Shown here: in pieces, positions 42,919 through 53,552 of the stretch | Layout of the letters: the number at the start of each line of letters is the position of its first letter | How positions within the stretch are numbered: position 1 is the stretch's first letter | Assembly: GCA_963575745.1 (NCBI GenBank) | Contig: CAUYUJ010002079.1 | Coordinates: 29,700 to 93,699, forward strand | Reading direction: 5' to 3' | DNA from: Prorocentrum cordatum | Taxonomy: Eukaryota; Sar; Dinophyceae; Prorocentrales; Prorocentraceae | Length of the DNA stretch: 64,000 nucleotides | Made by a program: the position numbers and the translations under genes | Notes under the pieces: generated by a model | Seen by the model: only the letters and a program-made list of their open reading frames with translations | Databases searched by the model: none | Told to the model about the DNA's origin: nothing

Positions 42919-43942
42919 CTATGAGCTCCCTGGGCCTCTGAATAGGTTTGCAGTTGGGGCGCCCCTTAGTGTGGTCCACAAGCTTTGCCGTCTCCAAGAG
43001 TACCCGTCCGACCTGCTGCAGGTCCGCCCCTACCGTGTCCGCTGCAAGTCCCTCAATCGACACATCCGCAAGCACACGAAACATGTTCCTCGCCGCGTCA
43101 TCCGTCGGCTGCCAGCCAACCATGGACACAGGGCGGGGTGGCAAAGCTGGGCGCCTGATCTCCGTCGTCTTGAGATTTACCCAGACCAGAGCGTGATCAC
43201 TATAGGCACTGGCTTTTGCACGTATACCTGGCGTAGCTTTGATGGGTTCCACAAACTGGACCTGGCATCTCATTTCCTGGTGAGCTCTTGCCTCATCCGC
43301 GCACCAACGTGTAGGGATGAGTATATAGTCAAGCACACGCTGCACATGTGTGGAACAATACGGTATATGTGTGATACGTCGGTCTCCATATGTGTTCGCC
43401 GCACAGATCCCCCAAGTACTCATGAACCTCATAAGCATGTCCCTCCTCTCTGCATGGTAGTTCGCCTCCTCCCTCCTCCCGTCCACCTGCATAAGACCTC
43501 CTCCCGTCATTCCCAGCATATCTGGTTCAAGTTCCGTCTGAGCATCCATCCCCACCCATGGTATGACTCCAGCCTGTGTAGTTTGAAACATAGTAACACT
43601 GCACTTAGTAAGTACATCTAAATATTCCCCCAAGTGGTCCACATCACGCATCACACATGGTAGATACACTGATGTAACTAGAGCACCCCTGAATTCAACA
43701 CACGCAAATCGTACCCCACTCCGTCGAGCAATCACATGTGGTGCCCAATCCCTGCACCATGCAACCGCCGCCTTGGAGCAGGAGCTAAAGTGAATCTCCC
43801 ATCCACATCTGTTAAAAGTATTTGCACTGGTATGCTCACACTCTTGCAGACACACCATTTGAATTGACCTGGCTTCACATGCAGCGACCAGGTTGGGTAC
43901 TTGACCGTCGGATATTTTCTGCACATTCCAGGTTGCGACCAC
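42830..43942 (-). CDS. LINE ORF2 N-terminal part: AP-type endonuclease
   Basis: This is the exonuclease-endonuclease-phosphatase fold that nicks target DNA in LINE insertion. Residues counted from the GTG at 43942: TWN (N6), LQE (E34), SVYLP (Y93), GMDAQ (D133; the usual GDFN has become G-M-D-A-Q), ANTY (T184), VLDYIL (D205) and SDH (248-250). All the acidic and histidine residues expected for catalysis are present. The frame has no ATG start, is in the same frame as ORF1 and follows it after one UGA and nine sense codons, so readthrough or reinitiation is likely. It stops with TAG at 42830, overlapping the RT frame by about 90 bases. Confidence 0.87.
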   Translation of the reverse strand: MVATWNVQKISDGQVPNLVAACEARSIQMVCLQECEHTSANTFNRCGWEIHFSSCSKAAVAWCRDWAPHVIARRSGVRFACVEFRGALVTSVYLPCVMRDVDHLGEYLDVLTKCSVTMFQTTQAGVIPWVGMDAQTELEPDMLGMTGGGLMQVDGRREEANYHAERRDMLMRFMSTWGICAANTYGDRRITHIPYCSTHVQRVLDYILIPTRWCADEARAHQEMRCQVQFVEPIKATPGIRAKASAYSDHALVWVNLKTTEIRRPALPPRPVSMVGWQPTDDAARNMFRVLADVSIEGLAADTVGADLQQVGRVLLETAKLVDHTKGRPNCKPIQRPRELIEVESAIRRGALGNTRKQLLRRRKTLRKTA

Positions 43943-43969
43943 GGTCTCTGTCGCAGCCCTACCGCCCCG

Positions 43970-45070
43970 TCAATGATGCGGGCACCGTAGTGTCTGAAGA
44001 AACTGCACCTGATTAATATCGGGCTCAACGTATGTCAAATTATCACCATAGAGATTCCATCCTTTTGTCGGCCCCCATTCTGCAATCAAAGTCTTTTTTG
44101 TAGTATCATCAGCATTCGGCATATACCACATATATGTCATTGGCGGACCCGTCTCACCTCGAAGAATAGCCGTCGCATTTTTCTTGATATCAGAAAATAG
44201 TGCTTGAAACCGTCCTACCGCCCGAACATGTTCTATCTTCCATGGCTGGCATTCAACTTGAAATCGCACATTGGGAGGCAATGAAGTGAGTCCCCGCCTG
44301 TAGTCATTCTCCCACACACGTTTCGCTTCCCATAGGATCTCAGAGGATGTACCTGGCTTGAAATAGATCCTACCCCTCGTGTACGGCCAATATCTACCAG
44401 TATTCTCCTGAACCGTCCGATCCAAGTCCAGTGCCACCCTCTGTGTAGCATCAATTTGTTTAGAGTCAATAAGACCATTCATCGCCGTCGTCAGTGCCTC
44501 CTGTGAAAGAGCCTCCCGCTGACGTATCTCACGGTTCCTCCATCCCTCCCTTGAAACCCATCCCTTGAACTCAACATAACGTGGATTCCAAGCAGGATCG
44601 TGTCTGTCCGTACCCGCCTTCGTGGATCCACTTGCCACCGACAGCCCGTCCCCCTGCTTGAGCTTCTGAACTTCATTGGTGAGGTCCTGGATCGCCGATT
44701 CTGTTTTTGATACCCTGGAGTCCAGAGATGTTTTCAGACCGTCCATTTCCGTTCGAATAGAGTTCCTGAACGATTGCATGTCTGCCGTCATAGTCTGTTG
44801 TCCCGTCATGATGGATCGAAACATCTGTTCAATATCAAGGCCAGCTTCTTGGGCAACCTCATTCGCACCCAACGTTTGTCCCGCACCTCCTCCTTCTCCT
44901 TTCCCTCCTCCTTTGACATTGCGAGCACGTACAGCTCTAGCAAACGCCCCACCCCCATCATCAATTGTCATGTCCTGTCCCACCGCATGCAAGCCTGGAG
45001 CACCTGAAACTGAAGAACCTGCTGGCATCGCTGGTGCAACACCTGAAACTGAAGAACCTGCTGCCGCCAT
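43970..45070 (-). CDS. LINE ORF1 protein (coiled coil plus C-terminal nucleic-acid-binding-like region)
   Basis: The open frame extends up to 45340 but without an ATG there. The first ATG is at 45070 (MAAAGSSVSG), giving about 366 residues. Two copies of GSSVSG begin the protein, then a glycine/lysine-rich stretch (KGGGKGEGGGAG), a long heptad-like helix (about 85-140 from this start: MFRSIM...LTNEVQKLKQ), and a C-terminal region with RIYFKPGTSSEI and WEAKRVWE. This order resembles L1-type ORF1 proteins, which trimerise through a coiled coil and bind element RNA; the family match is by layout, not strong identity. It stops with UGA followed by CGG, in frame with the endonuclease. Confidence 0.72.
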   Translation of the reverse strand: MAAAGSSVSGVAPAMPAGSSVSGAPGLHAVGQDMTIDDGGGAFARAVRARNVKGGGKGEGGGAGQTLGANEVAQEAGLDIEQMFRSIMTGQQTMTADMQSFRNSIRTEMDGLKTSLDSRVSKTESAIQDLTNEVQKLKQGDGLSVASGSTKAGTDRHDPAWNPRYVEFKGWVSREGWRNREIRQREALSQEALTTAMNGLIDSKQIDATQRVALDLDRTVQENTGRYWPYTRGRIYFKPGTSSEILWEAKRVWENDYRRGLTSLPPNVRFQVECQPWKIEHVRAVGRFQALFSDIKKNATAILRGETGPPMTYMWYMPNADDTTKKTLIAEWGPTKGWNLYGDNLTYVEPDINQVQFLQTLRCPHH

Positions 45071-45175
45071 CTTCCTTTTGTGGCTGCGTAAGATATTGAA
45101 ATCGTAACCTTCACCCTGCACGAAGTGGTTACGCAAGATATTGAAATCGTAACCTTCACCCCGTACAAACGGTAC
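45071..45175 (-). repeat. Short tandem duplication upstream of the ORF1 ATG
   Basis: AAGATATTGAAATCGTAACC is present at about 45089 and again at about 45133 with similar continuations, so the upstream open frame reads GEGYDFNILR twice. If transcribed it lies just before the ATG. It may be leader sequence or an N-terminal extension. Confidence 0.75.
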
Positions 45176-45268
45176 TGTTGGTGTGAGCGATGGCACACAA
45201 ATAACAGCTCTCCTGCCCCCTCGAGGTGCCCCGACCTGTCTAGCAAGATAGTCCCAGTCCGCGTGACT

Positions 45269-45536
45269 GAAGTCGGATCCCCAGCACTCCGTCGTTCCAA
45301 GAGAGAGGAAAAGAGACAATTGCAGCAGTACAGGCCGCAAGCAGGTGCAGGCCGCCTAGCACACACAAGAACAATAGCAAGTGCAGCGGCCTAGCTGACC
45401 TCGAAGTCGGATCCCCAGCACTCCGTCGTTCCAAGAGAGAGGAAAAGAGACAATTGCAGCAGTACAGGCCGCAAGCAGGTGCAGGCCGCCTAGCACACAC
45501 AATAACAATAACAAGTGCAGCGGCCTAGCTGACCTC
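45269..45536 (-). repeat. Two 134-bp tandem monomers in the LINE 5' region
   Basis: GAAGTCGGATCCCCAGCACT begins at 45269 and again at 45403. The two 134-bp copies differ by about two bases near 45370/45504. They lie upstream of ORF1 in the position of the promoter monomers of some mammalian L1 elements. A promoter role here is inference only. Confidence 0.9.
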
Positions 45537-45630
45537 GATCTCGCTGAACCCGAAGAAGACGAAGAAGGCAGCGATGGCTGCCGCGCCGCCCGCGGCGACG
45601 CACCCCCCTCCCACACGCTAGACGCCTGTG

Positions 45631-45670
45631 GGAGCCAGACGCCTTGAGCCAGACGCCTTGAGCCAGAGAG
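45631..45670 (-). promoter_or_regulatory. Spliced-leader-like tandem motif at the LINE 5' end
   Basis: On the minus strand TCTGGCTCAAGGCG occurs twice in tandem, followed by TCTGGCTC. The core TGGCTCAAG equals the 3' end of the dinoflagellate/perkinsid spliced leader. It may be a relic of trans-splicing of the element RNA. The unit also contains GCG that is not part of the leader, so coincidence is possible. Confidence 0.45.
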
Positions 45671-45720
45671 AAGCCAGCGTCCAAAACCCGGAGAGCGAAG
45701 ACACCCTCCGGGACGGGAAA

Positions 45721-46718
45721 CTGAGCGCCGGCGGTAAACCGTCAACCTTGGTTACCGCCGGGAGACTCGTAGAGCTTCCTAGCTCGACTTGAGTTGAGAA
45801 AACCGACAGCACCTAGCAACATTCCGACCCATAGTGAATATTTTTTGACCTCTGAATGCGACAGGCGGACGCGTCTGATGTCTGCGAATCGACTCCTGTC
45901 ATTACCAGCCTGCAGCCTCCCTACAGCCCGAGTTAAGTGCAGAAATTCGACAGCACCTCTCAGGATGACTCGAACAATACAGTAGTTTCGCAGACCTAAT
46001 TCGGGCAGCAGCCGAGTTCCGAGCTCTGGATTCAACAGGCGGACGCGCTTGATGTCTTCAAATTGATTCCTGTGACCACCAGCACTGTAGCCCCCCTCAG
46101 CGCGAGTTGAGTAAAGAAAACCGAGAGCACTTCCCAAGATGACTCGACAAATACGAATAGTTTCGCGATTCTAGATCGGGCAGCAGACCAAGTTCAGAGC
46201 TCTGGATTCGACAGACAAACGCAACTGATGATTCTCAATCGGTTTCTGTAAATATCAGCTCTGTAGCTGTCCTACAGCTCGAGTTAAGTACAGAAAACCG
46301 AGAGTGTCTGTCAAGATGACTCGAATAATACGAATAGGTTTGCGCACCTAGCTCGGCTAACAGACCGATTTCAGACCTCTCGATTCAACAGGCGAACGCG
46401 CCTAATCGTTCTACACCGATTAGCTGTGCTGAAGAGCTCTGTAACTGTCCTAAAGCTCGAGTTATGTTCAGAAAACCGTCAGCGCGTATCAAGATGACTC
46501 AAAAGGGCCGATCCCGCCACAGTGCTTTTCAATCGTAATATTCACCCGATCGAGCTGAGATCGAGATAGCGAGCGGGAATAAGATCGAATATCACGGGAA
46601 AAAATACTAGAGCTCAAACGAATTGTTGAATTCCGAGAAAAAAAATTTCAACCGACCAAAAGTCACCAAAAATTCCGTCGAGATTTTTCTTGCCAACTAG
46701 CTCTCCAGCGCGTCCGAA
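45721..46718. mobile_element. Family A element, left part through terminal block
   Basis: It opens CTGAGCGCCGGCGGTAAACC with the loop ending TTGGTTACCGCCGG, and has the same head subtype as 38096. Satellite units run to about 46500, then the terminal block to GCGCGTCCGAA. Confidence 0.72.
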
Positions 46719-47115
46719 CTGGCGCCGGCGGTGAACCGTCAACCTGGTCACCGCCGGGAACCTCGTAGCTCCTCTCACTAGTAAGAGTACAGAGAATCGA
46801 CACAGAGTGAAAAAATATAGATTTTTCGAAAATCTTCAAATTCGATTTTTTCGATGTTCATATTTGCTCAGTTCCTGGAAGTCAACTCATGCAAAAATGC
46901 ATCGAGAGAGCTGAGCTGCTGTCAGAGAGGAGTTTATATGCCAATGCGACGCGCAAAAATCTGTTTTCTCAAAATAAATTGTCAAATATCTTTCAAATTT
47001 TCGCAAAACCACCCAAAAGTTGCCAGATTGTCCGCCTCGGCCGGCTGGGCCAACTAGCTCCACCCCGCGCCGGAATTCCTCTAGGCCCATCGATAACGGA
47101 GAGCTCTACGAGGTA
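46719..47115. mobile_element. Family B element, complete
   Basis: It opens CTGGCGCCGGCGGTGAACCG with the B loop, has a body of the subtype with ATGCATCGAGAGAGCTGAGC, and closes GAGCTCTACGAGGTA at 47115 (397 bp). The right flank CTTGGTGGCATCCA does not rejoin to the left flank. Confidence 0.8.
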
Positions 47116-47129
47116 CTTGGTGGCATCCA

Positions 47130-48377
47130 CTGGGCGCCGGCGGTAAACCGTCAACCTTCCTTACCGCCGGGGGACTCGTAGAGCTTCCTGAGCATATATA
47201 ATGTCGAAAAAAAATTCAGAGACCGAATAGTTTTTCAGCCTAAACGATTTCAGACATCTCGATAGAACAGCCAGACGCCCCTGATGCTTCTGGATCGTTT
47301 TCTGTGCGCACGAGCTCCGTAGCTCTCCGACAGCCCGAGTTACGTGCGAAAATCGGCAGCACCTCTCAAGATCACTCGAACAATACAAATAGTTTCGCGA
47401 ATCTAGCTCGAGTATCAGACCGAGTTCAGACATCTGAATGCAACAGGCGGACGCACCTGATGTCTTCGAATCGATTCCTGTGATTACCAGCCCTGCACCC
47501 CCGTAAAGCCCCAGCCCTGCGACAGGCGGATGCGTCTGATGTCTCTGAATCGATTCCTGTGATTACCAGCCCTGCAGCCCCCCTACAGCCCGCGTTAAGT
47601 GCAGAAAATCGACAGCACCTCTGAAGATGACTCGAACAATACGAATAGTTTCGCGGACCTAGCTCGGGCAGCAGGCCGAGTTCGGGGCTCTGAATGCGAC
47701 AGTTGGACGCGACTGATGTCTCCGAATCGATTCCAGTGATTCTGCTGCCCCCTTAGAGCTCGAGTTAAGTGCAGAGAACGGACAGCATCTCTCAAGATGA
47801 CTCGACGAATACGAATAGTTTTGCGAACCTAGCTCGGGCAGCACACCGAGTTCCGAGCTCTGGATTCGACAGGTGAACGCGCCTGATGTCTCCGAATCGA
47901 TTCCTGTGAGCACGAGCCCTGTAGCCCCCCTACAGCCCGAGTTAAGTGCAGAAAACTGTCAGCACCTCTCAAGATGACTCCAACAACACGAATAGTTGCG
48001 CGAACCTAGCTCGGGCAGCAGACCGAGTTCAGACCTCTAGATGGAACAGACGAACGCGCCTGATGATTCGCAATCGATTTCTGTGAGACTCAGCTCTGTA
48101 GCTGCCCTGCAGCTCGAGTTAAGTACAAAATACCGACAACGCGTATCAAGATGACTCGAAACAGCCGATCCCGCCGCGATGCTTTTTGGCCGTAAAAGAT
48201 ACCCGATCGAGCTGAGATCGAGATGGCGAGCGGGAATGAGATCGAATATGGTGAGAAAAAATACTAGAGCTCAAACGAATTGTTCAATTTCGAGAACAAC
48301 ATTTTCAACCGACCAAAAGTCAGCAAAAGGTCCGTCGAGATTTTCTTGCCAACTAGCTCTCTAGCGCGCCGGAATTA
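47130..48377. mobile_element. Family A element, left part through terminal block
   Basis: It opens CTGGGCGCC and closely resembles the unit at 28087 in head and satellite order. A short internal rearrangement at about 47510-47530 (CCAGCCCTGCGACAGG) joins two units out of phase. The terminal block runs to GCGCGCCGGAATTA. Confidence 0.72.
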
Positions 48378-49510
48378 TGGGCGCCGGCGGTAAACCGTCA
48401 ACCTTTGTTACTGCCGGGGGACTTGTAGACCTTCCTGACAACATATAATGTCGAAAGAAATTACACCGAAAAAATAGTCTTTCAGCCCACGCAATTTGAG
48501 ACCTCTCGGATGCAACAGCCGAACTCCCGATGCTTCTAGGTTGTCTTCTGCACGAGCTCTGTAGCTCTCCTACAGCCCGAGTTACGTGCGTAAATCGACA
48601 GCACCTCTCAAGATGACTCGAACAATTCGAATGATTTGGCAAACTTCGAGTACCAGACCAGACCTCTGCATGCGACAGGCGGACGCGTCTAATGTCTCTC
48701 AATCGATCCCTGTGATAACGAGCCCTGCAGCCAGCCGAGTTAAGTGCAGGAAACCGACAGCACCTCTCAGGATGACTCGAACAATACAAATAGTTTCGCG
48801 GACCTAGTTCGGGCAACAGACCGAGTTCGGAGCTCTGGATTTCGCAGGCGAACGCGCCTGATGTCTCCGAATCGATTCCAGTGATTACCAGCCATGCAGC
48901 TCCCATACAGCCCGAGTTAAGTGCAGAGAACCGACAGCATCTCGTAAGCGACTCGGACAATACGAATAGTTTCGCGATTCTAGCTCGGGCAGCAGACCGA
49001 GTTCAGAGCTCTGGATTCAACAGACAACGGCCACGCATGATTCTGAAGCAGTCTGTACGTATCAGCTCTTCAGCCCTGTAGCTCGAGTTGAGTACAGAAA
49101 ACGGAGAGCGCCTGTCAAGCTGACTCGAATAATACGAATAGGTTTGCGCACCTAGCTCGGCTAGCAGACCGAATTCAGACCTCTGGCTTCAACAGGCGAA
49201 CGCGCCTGATCATGCTGAATCGATTAGCTATGCTTACCAGCTCTTTAGTTGTCCTGAAGCTCGAGTAATCTGAAAACAGCCGATCCCGCCCGTGTGCTTT
49301 TTGCAGTAAAAGGTACCCGATCGAGCTCAGATCAAGATAGCGGGCGGGAATAAGATCGAATATCACGGGAAAAAATACTAAATCTCAAACGAATTGTTGA
49401 ATTCCGAGAACAAAAATTCCAACCGACCAAAAGTCACCAAAAGGTCCGTCGAGATTTTCCTTGCCAACTAGCTCTCGAGCGTTCCGGAATTACTCTTAAG
49501 CTTCCAGCAA
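48378..49510. mobile_element. Family A element, left part through terminal block
   Basis: It opens TGGGCGCCGGCGGTAAACC. It has satellite units, then a terminal block from about 49270 to CTTAAGCTTCCAGCAA, where the next A unit is inserted inside the right-end hairpin. Confidence 0.72.
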
Positions 49511-50525
49511 CTGGGCGCCGGCGGTAAACCGTCAACCTTAGGTACCGCCCGGAGACTCGCAGAGCTTCCTAGCTCGACTTAAGTTGAGAAAACCGACAGC
49601 ACCTACCAACATTCCGCTTAGAGTGAATATTTTTTGACCTCTGAATGCGACAGGCGGACGCTTCTAATGTCTGCGAATCGACTCGTGCCATTACCAGCCC
49701 TGCAGCCCTCCTACAGCCCGAGTTGAGTGCAGAAAACCGACAGCACCCCTCAGGATAACTCGAACAATACAGTAGTTTCGCAGACCTAATTCGGGCAGCA
49801 GACCGAGTTCTGAGCTCTGGATTCGACAGGCAGACGCGCCTAATGTCTTCAAATCGATTTCTGTGACCACCAGCACTGTAGCCCCTCTCATCGCGAGTTG
49901 AGTGAAGAAAACCGAGAGCACTCCTCAAGGTGACTCGACCAATACGAATAGATTCGCGATTCTAGATCGGGCAGCAGACCGAGTTCAGAGCTCTGGATTC
50001 GACAGGCAAACGCAACTCATGATTCTGAATCGGTTGCTGTGAATATCAGCTCTGTAGCTGTCACACAGCTCGAGTTAAGTACAGAAAACCGAGAGCAACT
50101 GTCAAGATCACTCGAACAGTACGTACAAGTTTGCGGACCTGGCTCGGCTAACAGACCGAGTTCAGACCTCTGGATTCAACAGGCGAACGCGCCTAATCAT
50201 TCCACATCGATTAGCTATGCTTACTAGCTCTGTAGCTGTACTACGAGTTCTGTTCAGAAAACCGTCAGCGCTTGTCATGATTACCCGACACGGCCGATCC
50301 CGCCACAGTGCTTTTCGATAGTAATAATCACCCGATCGAGCTGAGATCAAGATGGCGAGCAGGAATAAGATCGAATATAACGGGAAAAAATACTAGAGCT
50401 TAAACGAATTGTTGAATTTTGAGAACAAAATTTTCAACCGACCAAAAGTCACCAAAAGTTCTGTCGAGATTTTTCTTGCCAACTAGCTCTCCAGCGCCCC
50501 GGAATTACTCTTAGGCTTCCAGCAA
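49511..50525. mobile_element. Family A element, left part through terminal block
   Basis: It opens CTGGGCGCC with a stem change (AGGTACCGCCCGG). The head subtype is as at 38096. The terminal block from about 50290 ends CTTCCAGCAA, where the next unit inserts at the same position as in the preceding element. Confidence 0.7.
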
Positions 50526-50771
50526 CTAGGCGCCGGCGGTGAACCGTCAACCTTGGTTACCGCCGGGGGGACTCGTAGAGCTTCCTGACAACATATAATA
50601 CGGGGGAAAAAATGCACAGAAAAAAAGTTTTTCAGGCCAAGCAATTTCAGACCTCTCGGGATGCAACAGCCGAACGCCCCCGATCATTCTGGATAGTCTT
50701 CTGTGCGAGCTCTGTAGCTCTCCTACAGCCGGAGTTACGTGCGTCTGCAACCCCCCCTACAGCCCAAGTTA
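50526..50771. mobile_element. Family A element, left part (short)
   Basis: It opens CTAGGCGCCGGCGGTGAACC, then about one and a half satellite units. It is interrupted at 50772 within the phrase AAGTTA. Confidence 0.65.
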
Positions 50772-51911
50772 CTGGGCGCCGGCGGTAAACCGTCAACCTT
50801 TCTTACCGCCGGGGGGCTCGTTGAGCTTCCTGACAACATATAATGTCGAAAAAAATTACACAGAAAAAATAGTTTTTCAGCCCAAGCAAGTTTAAACCTC
50901 GAGGATGCAACAGCCGAACGCCCCCGATGCTTATGGATTGTCATCTGTACGAGCTCTGTAGCTCGCCTACAGCCCGAGTTACGTGCGTAAATCGACAGCA
51001 CCTCTCAAGATGACTCGAACAATACGAATAGTTTGCAAACGTAGCTCGAGTATCAGACCGAGTTCAGACCTGTGCATGCGACAGACGGACGCGTCTGATG
51101 TCTCTGAATCGATTCCTGTGATAACCAGCCCTGCAGCCCCCTACAGCCCGAGTTAAGTGCAGGAAACCGACAGCAGCTCTCAGAATGACTCGAACAATAC
51201 AAATAGTTTCGCGAACCTAGTTCGGGCAGCAGACATAGTTCGGTGCTCTGGATTCGAAAGGCGAACGCGCCTGATGTCTCCGAATCGATTTCAGTGATTA
51301 AGAGCCATGCAGCCCCCCTACAGCCCGAGTTAAGTGCAGAGAACCGACAGCATCTCTCAAGATGACTCGAACAATACGAATAGTTTCGCGATTCTAGATC
51401 GGGCAGCACACCGAGTTGAGAGCTCAACAGACAACGGCCACTAATAATTATGAATCAGATTCTGTACGTATCAGCTATGTAGCTGTCCTGTAGCTCGAGT
51501 TAAGCACAGAAAACCGAGAGCGTCTGTCAAAATGACTCGAACAATACGAATAGGTTTGCGGACCTAGCTCAGCTAGCAGACCGAGTTCAGACCTCTGGGT
51601 TCAACAGGCGAACGCGCATGATCATTTTCAATCGATTAGCTGTGCTCAGCAGCTCTGTAGCTGTACTAAAGCTCGAGTTATCTTGAGAAATCCGTCACCG
51701 CGTGACTAGATTAGCCAAAACGGGCGATCCCGCCTGCCTGCTTTTTGGCAGTAAAGGTACCCGATCGAGCTGAGATCAAGACGGCGAGGGAGAAAAATAT
51801 CAAATATCACGGGAAAAAATACTAGAGCTCTAACGAATGTTCAAATTTCAAGAACAAAATTTTCAACCGACCAGAAGTCACCAAAAGGTCCGTCGAGATT
51901 TGTCTTGCCAA
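50772..51911. mobile_element. Family A element, left part through terminal block
   Basis: It opens CTGGGCGCC. Satellite units run to about 51700, then a terminal block to TTGTCTTGCCAA, where the next unit inserts. Confidence 0.72.
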
Positions 51912-53258
51912 CTGGCGCCGGCGGTAAACCGTCAACCTTTCTTACCGCCGGGGGACTCGTAGAGCTTCCGGACAACATATAATGTCGAAAAAAAATACAC
52001 AGAAACATTAGTTTTCAGCCCAAGCAATTTCAGACCTCTCGGATGCAACAGCCGAGCGTCCCCGATGCTTCTGGATTGTCGTCTGCACGAGCTCTGTAGC
52101 TCTCCTACAGCCCGACTTACGCGCGTAAATCGACAGCACCTCTCAAGATGACTCGAAGAAGACGAACAGTTTGGCAAACCTAGCTCGAGCATCAGACCGA
52201 GTTCAGACCTCTGCATGTGACAGGCGGACGCGTTTGATGTCTCTGAATCGATTCTTGTGATTACCAGCCCTGCAGCCCCCCTGAAGCCCGAGTTAAGTGC
52301 AGGAAACCGACAGCACCTCTCAGGATGACTCGAACAATACGAATAGTTTCGCAAACCTAGCTCGAGTATCAAGACCGAGTTCAGACCTCTGCATGCGACA
52401 GGCGGACGCGCCTGATGTCTCTGAATCGATTCCAGTGATTACCAGCCATGCAGCCCCCCTACAGCGTGAGTTAAGTGCAGAGAACCGACAGCACCTCTCA
52501 GGATGACTCGAACAATACCAAAAGTTTCGCGGAGCTAGTTTGGGCAGCAGACTGAGTTCGGAGCTCTCGATTCGGAAGCCGGACGCGCCTAATGTCTCTA
52601 AATCGATTCCAGTGATTACCAACCATAGCCCACCTACAGCCCGAGTTAAGTGCAGAGAACCCACAGCATCTCTCAAGGTGACTCGAACAATACGAATAGT
52701 TCCGCGTTTCTAGATCGGGCAGCAGACCGAGTTCAGAGCTCTGGATTCACCAGACAACGGCCACTGATGATTCTGCATCAGATTCTGTACGTATCAGCTC
52801 TGTAGCTGTCCTGTAGCTCGAGTTAAGTACAGAAAACCGAGAGCGTCTCAGGATGACTCGAATAATACGAATAGGTTTGCGGAACTAGCTCGGATAGCAG
52901 ACTGAATTCAGACCTCTGGGTTCCACAGGCGAACGAACCTGATCATTCTAAATCGATTAGCTGTGCTTATCAGCTCTGTAGCTGTCCTGAAGCTCGAGTT
53001 ATCTTGAGAAAACCGTCACCGCGTGTCAAGATAACTCGAAACGGCCGATCCCGCCTGCCTGCTTTTTGGCAGTAAAAGGTACCCGATCGAGCTGAGATCA
53101 AGATGGCGAGCGGGAATAAGATCGAATATCACGGGAAAAAATACTAGAGCTGTAACGAATGTTCAAATTTCGAGAACAAAATTTTGAACCGACCAAAAGT
53201 CAGCAAAAGGTCCGTCGAGATTTTTCTTGCCAACTAGCTCTCCAGCGCCCCGCAATTA
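51912..53258. mobile_element. Family A element, left part through terminal block
   Basis: It opens CTGGCGCCGGCGGTAAACC (one G fewer) with the A loop and ACTCGTAGAGCTTCC. Satellite units run to about 53030, then the terminal block to CCCCGCAATTA. Confidence 0.72.
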
Positions 53259-53552
53259 CTGGGAGCCGGCGGTAAACCGTCAACCTGGTTACCGCCGGGA
53301 ACCTCGTAGAGCTCTTTTCTTGCACGGCGATCGTCGGAACACATGGAGAAAGCTTCTGAAGCGAGAAACAAAAAACTCGAAAAATCACGTTTTTCTGGTT
53401 TTATTCAACGTCGGTTCCCCCAAGTGTTTTGATGGTAATACTGCACCTACAGACCTGAAAATTTTACTGGCAGGCGCCGCATAACCCATTACAGGTGGCA
53501 AAAATACGAATTCTCAAAACGAATTTTCAAATTTTGCACAAAGATTCAAAAA
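53259..53552. mobile_element. Family C element, left part
   Basis: It opens CTGGGAGCCGGCGG with loop CAACCTGGTTACC, intermediate between B and C. The body runs to AAAGATTCAAAAA, where an A unit inserts. Confidence 0.7.

Larger units (their letters stand above)
40129..45720 (-). mobile_element. Near-complete LINE-type (non-LTR) retrotransposon
   Basis: On the minus strand, 5' to 3', it has a 5' region with spliced-leader-like repeats (45670-45631) and two 134-bp tandem copies (45536-45269), then ORF1, an AP-type endonuclease and a reverse transcriptase with a terminal RNase H-like domain. A short 3' end with CCCAACACCCAACC follows. ORF1 and endonuclease share a frame, separated by one UGA. 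Endonuclease and RT are one frame step apart. The 5' limit is placed where repeat X-like sequence meets the next hairpin head, and may include flank. A truncated relative is at 9752-9963. Confidence 0.88.

Noticed and set aside
39995-46600. LINE insertion as another hairpin-loop insertion
   Set aside because: Its 3' end abuts an A terminal block (AATTGTTGAA), not CAACCTGG, and its tail is CCCAAC-type, so it uses a different target.
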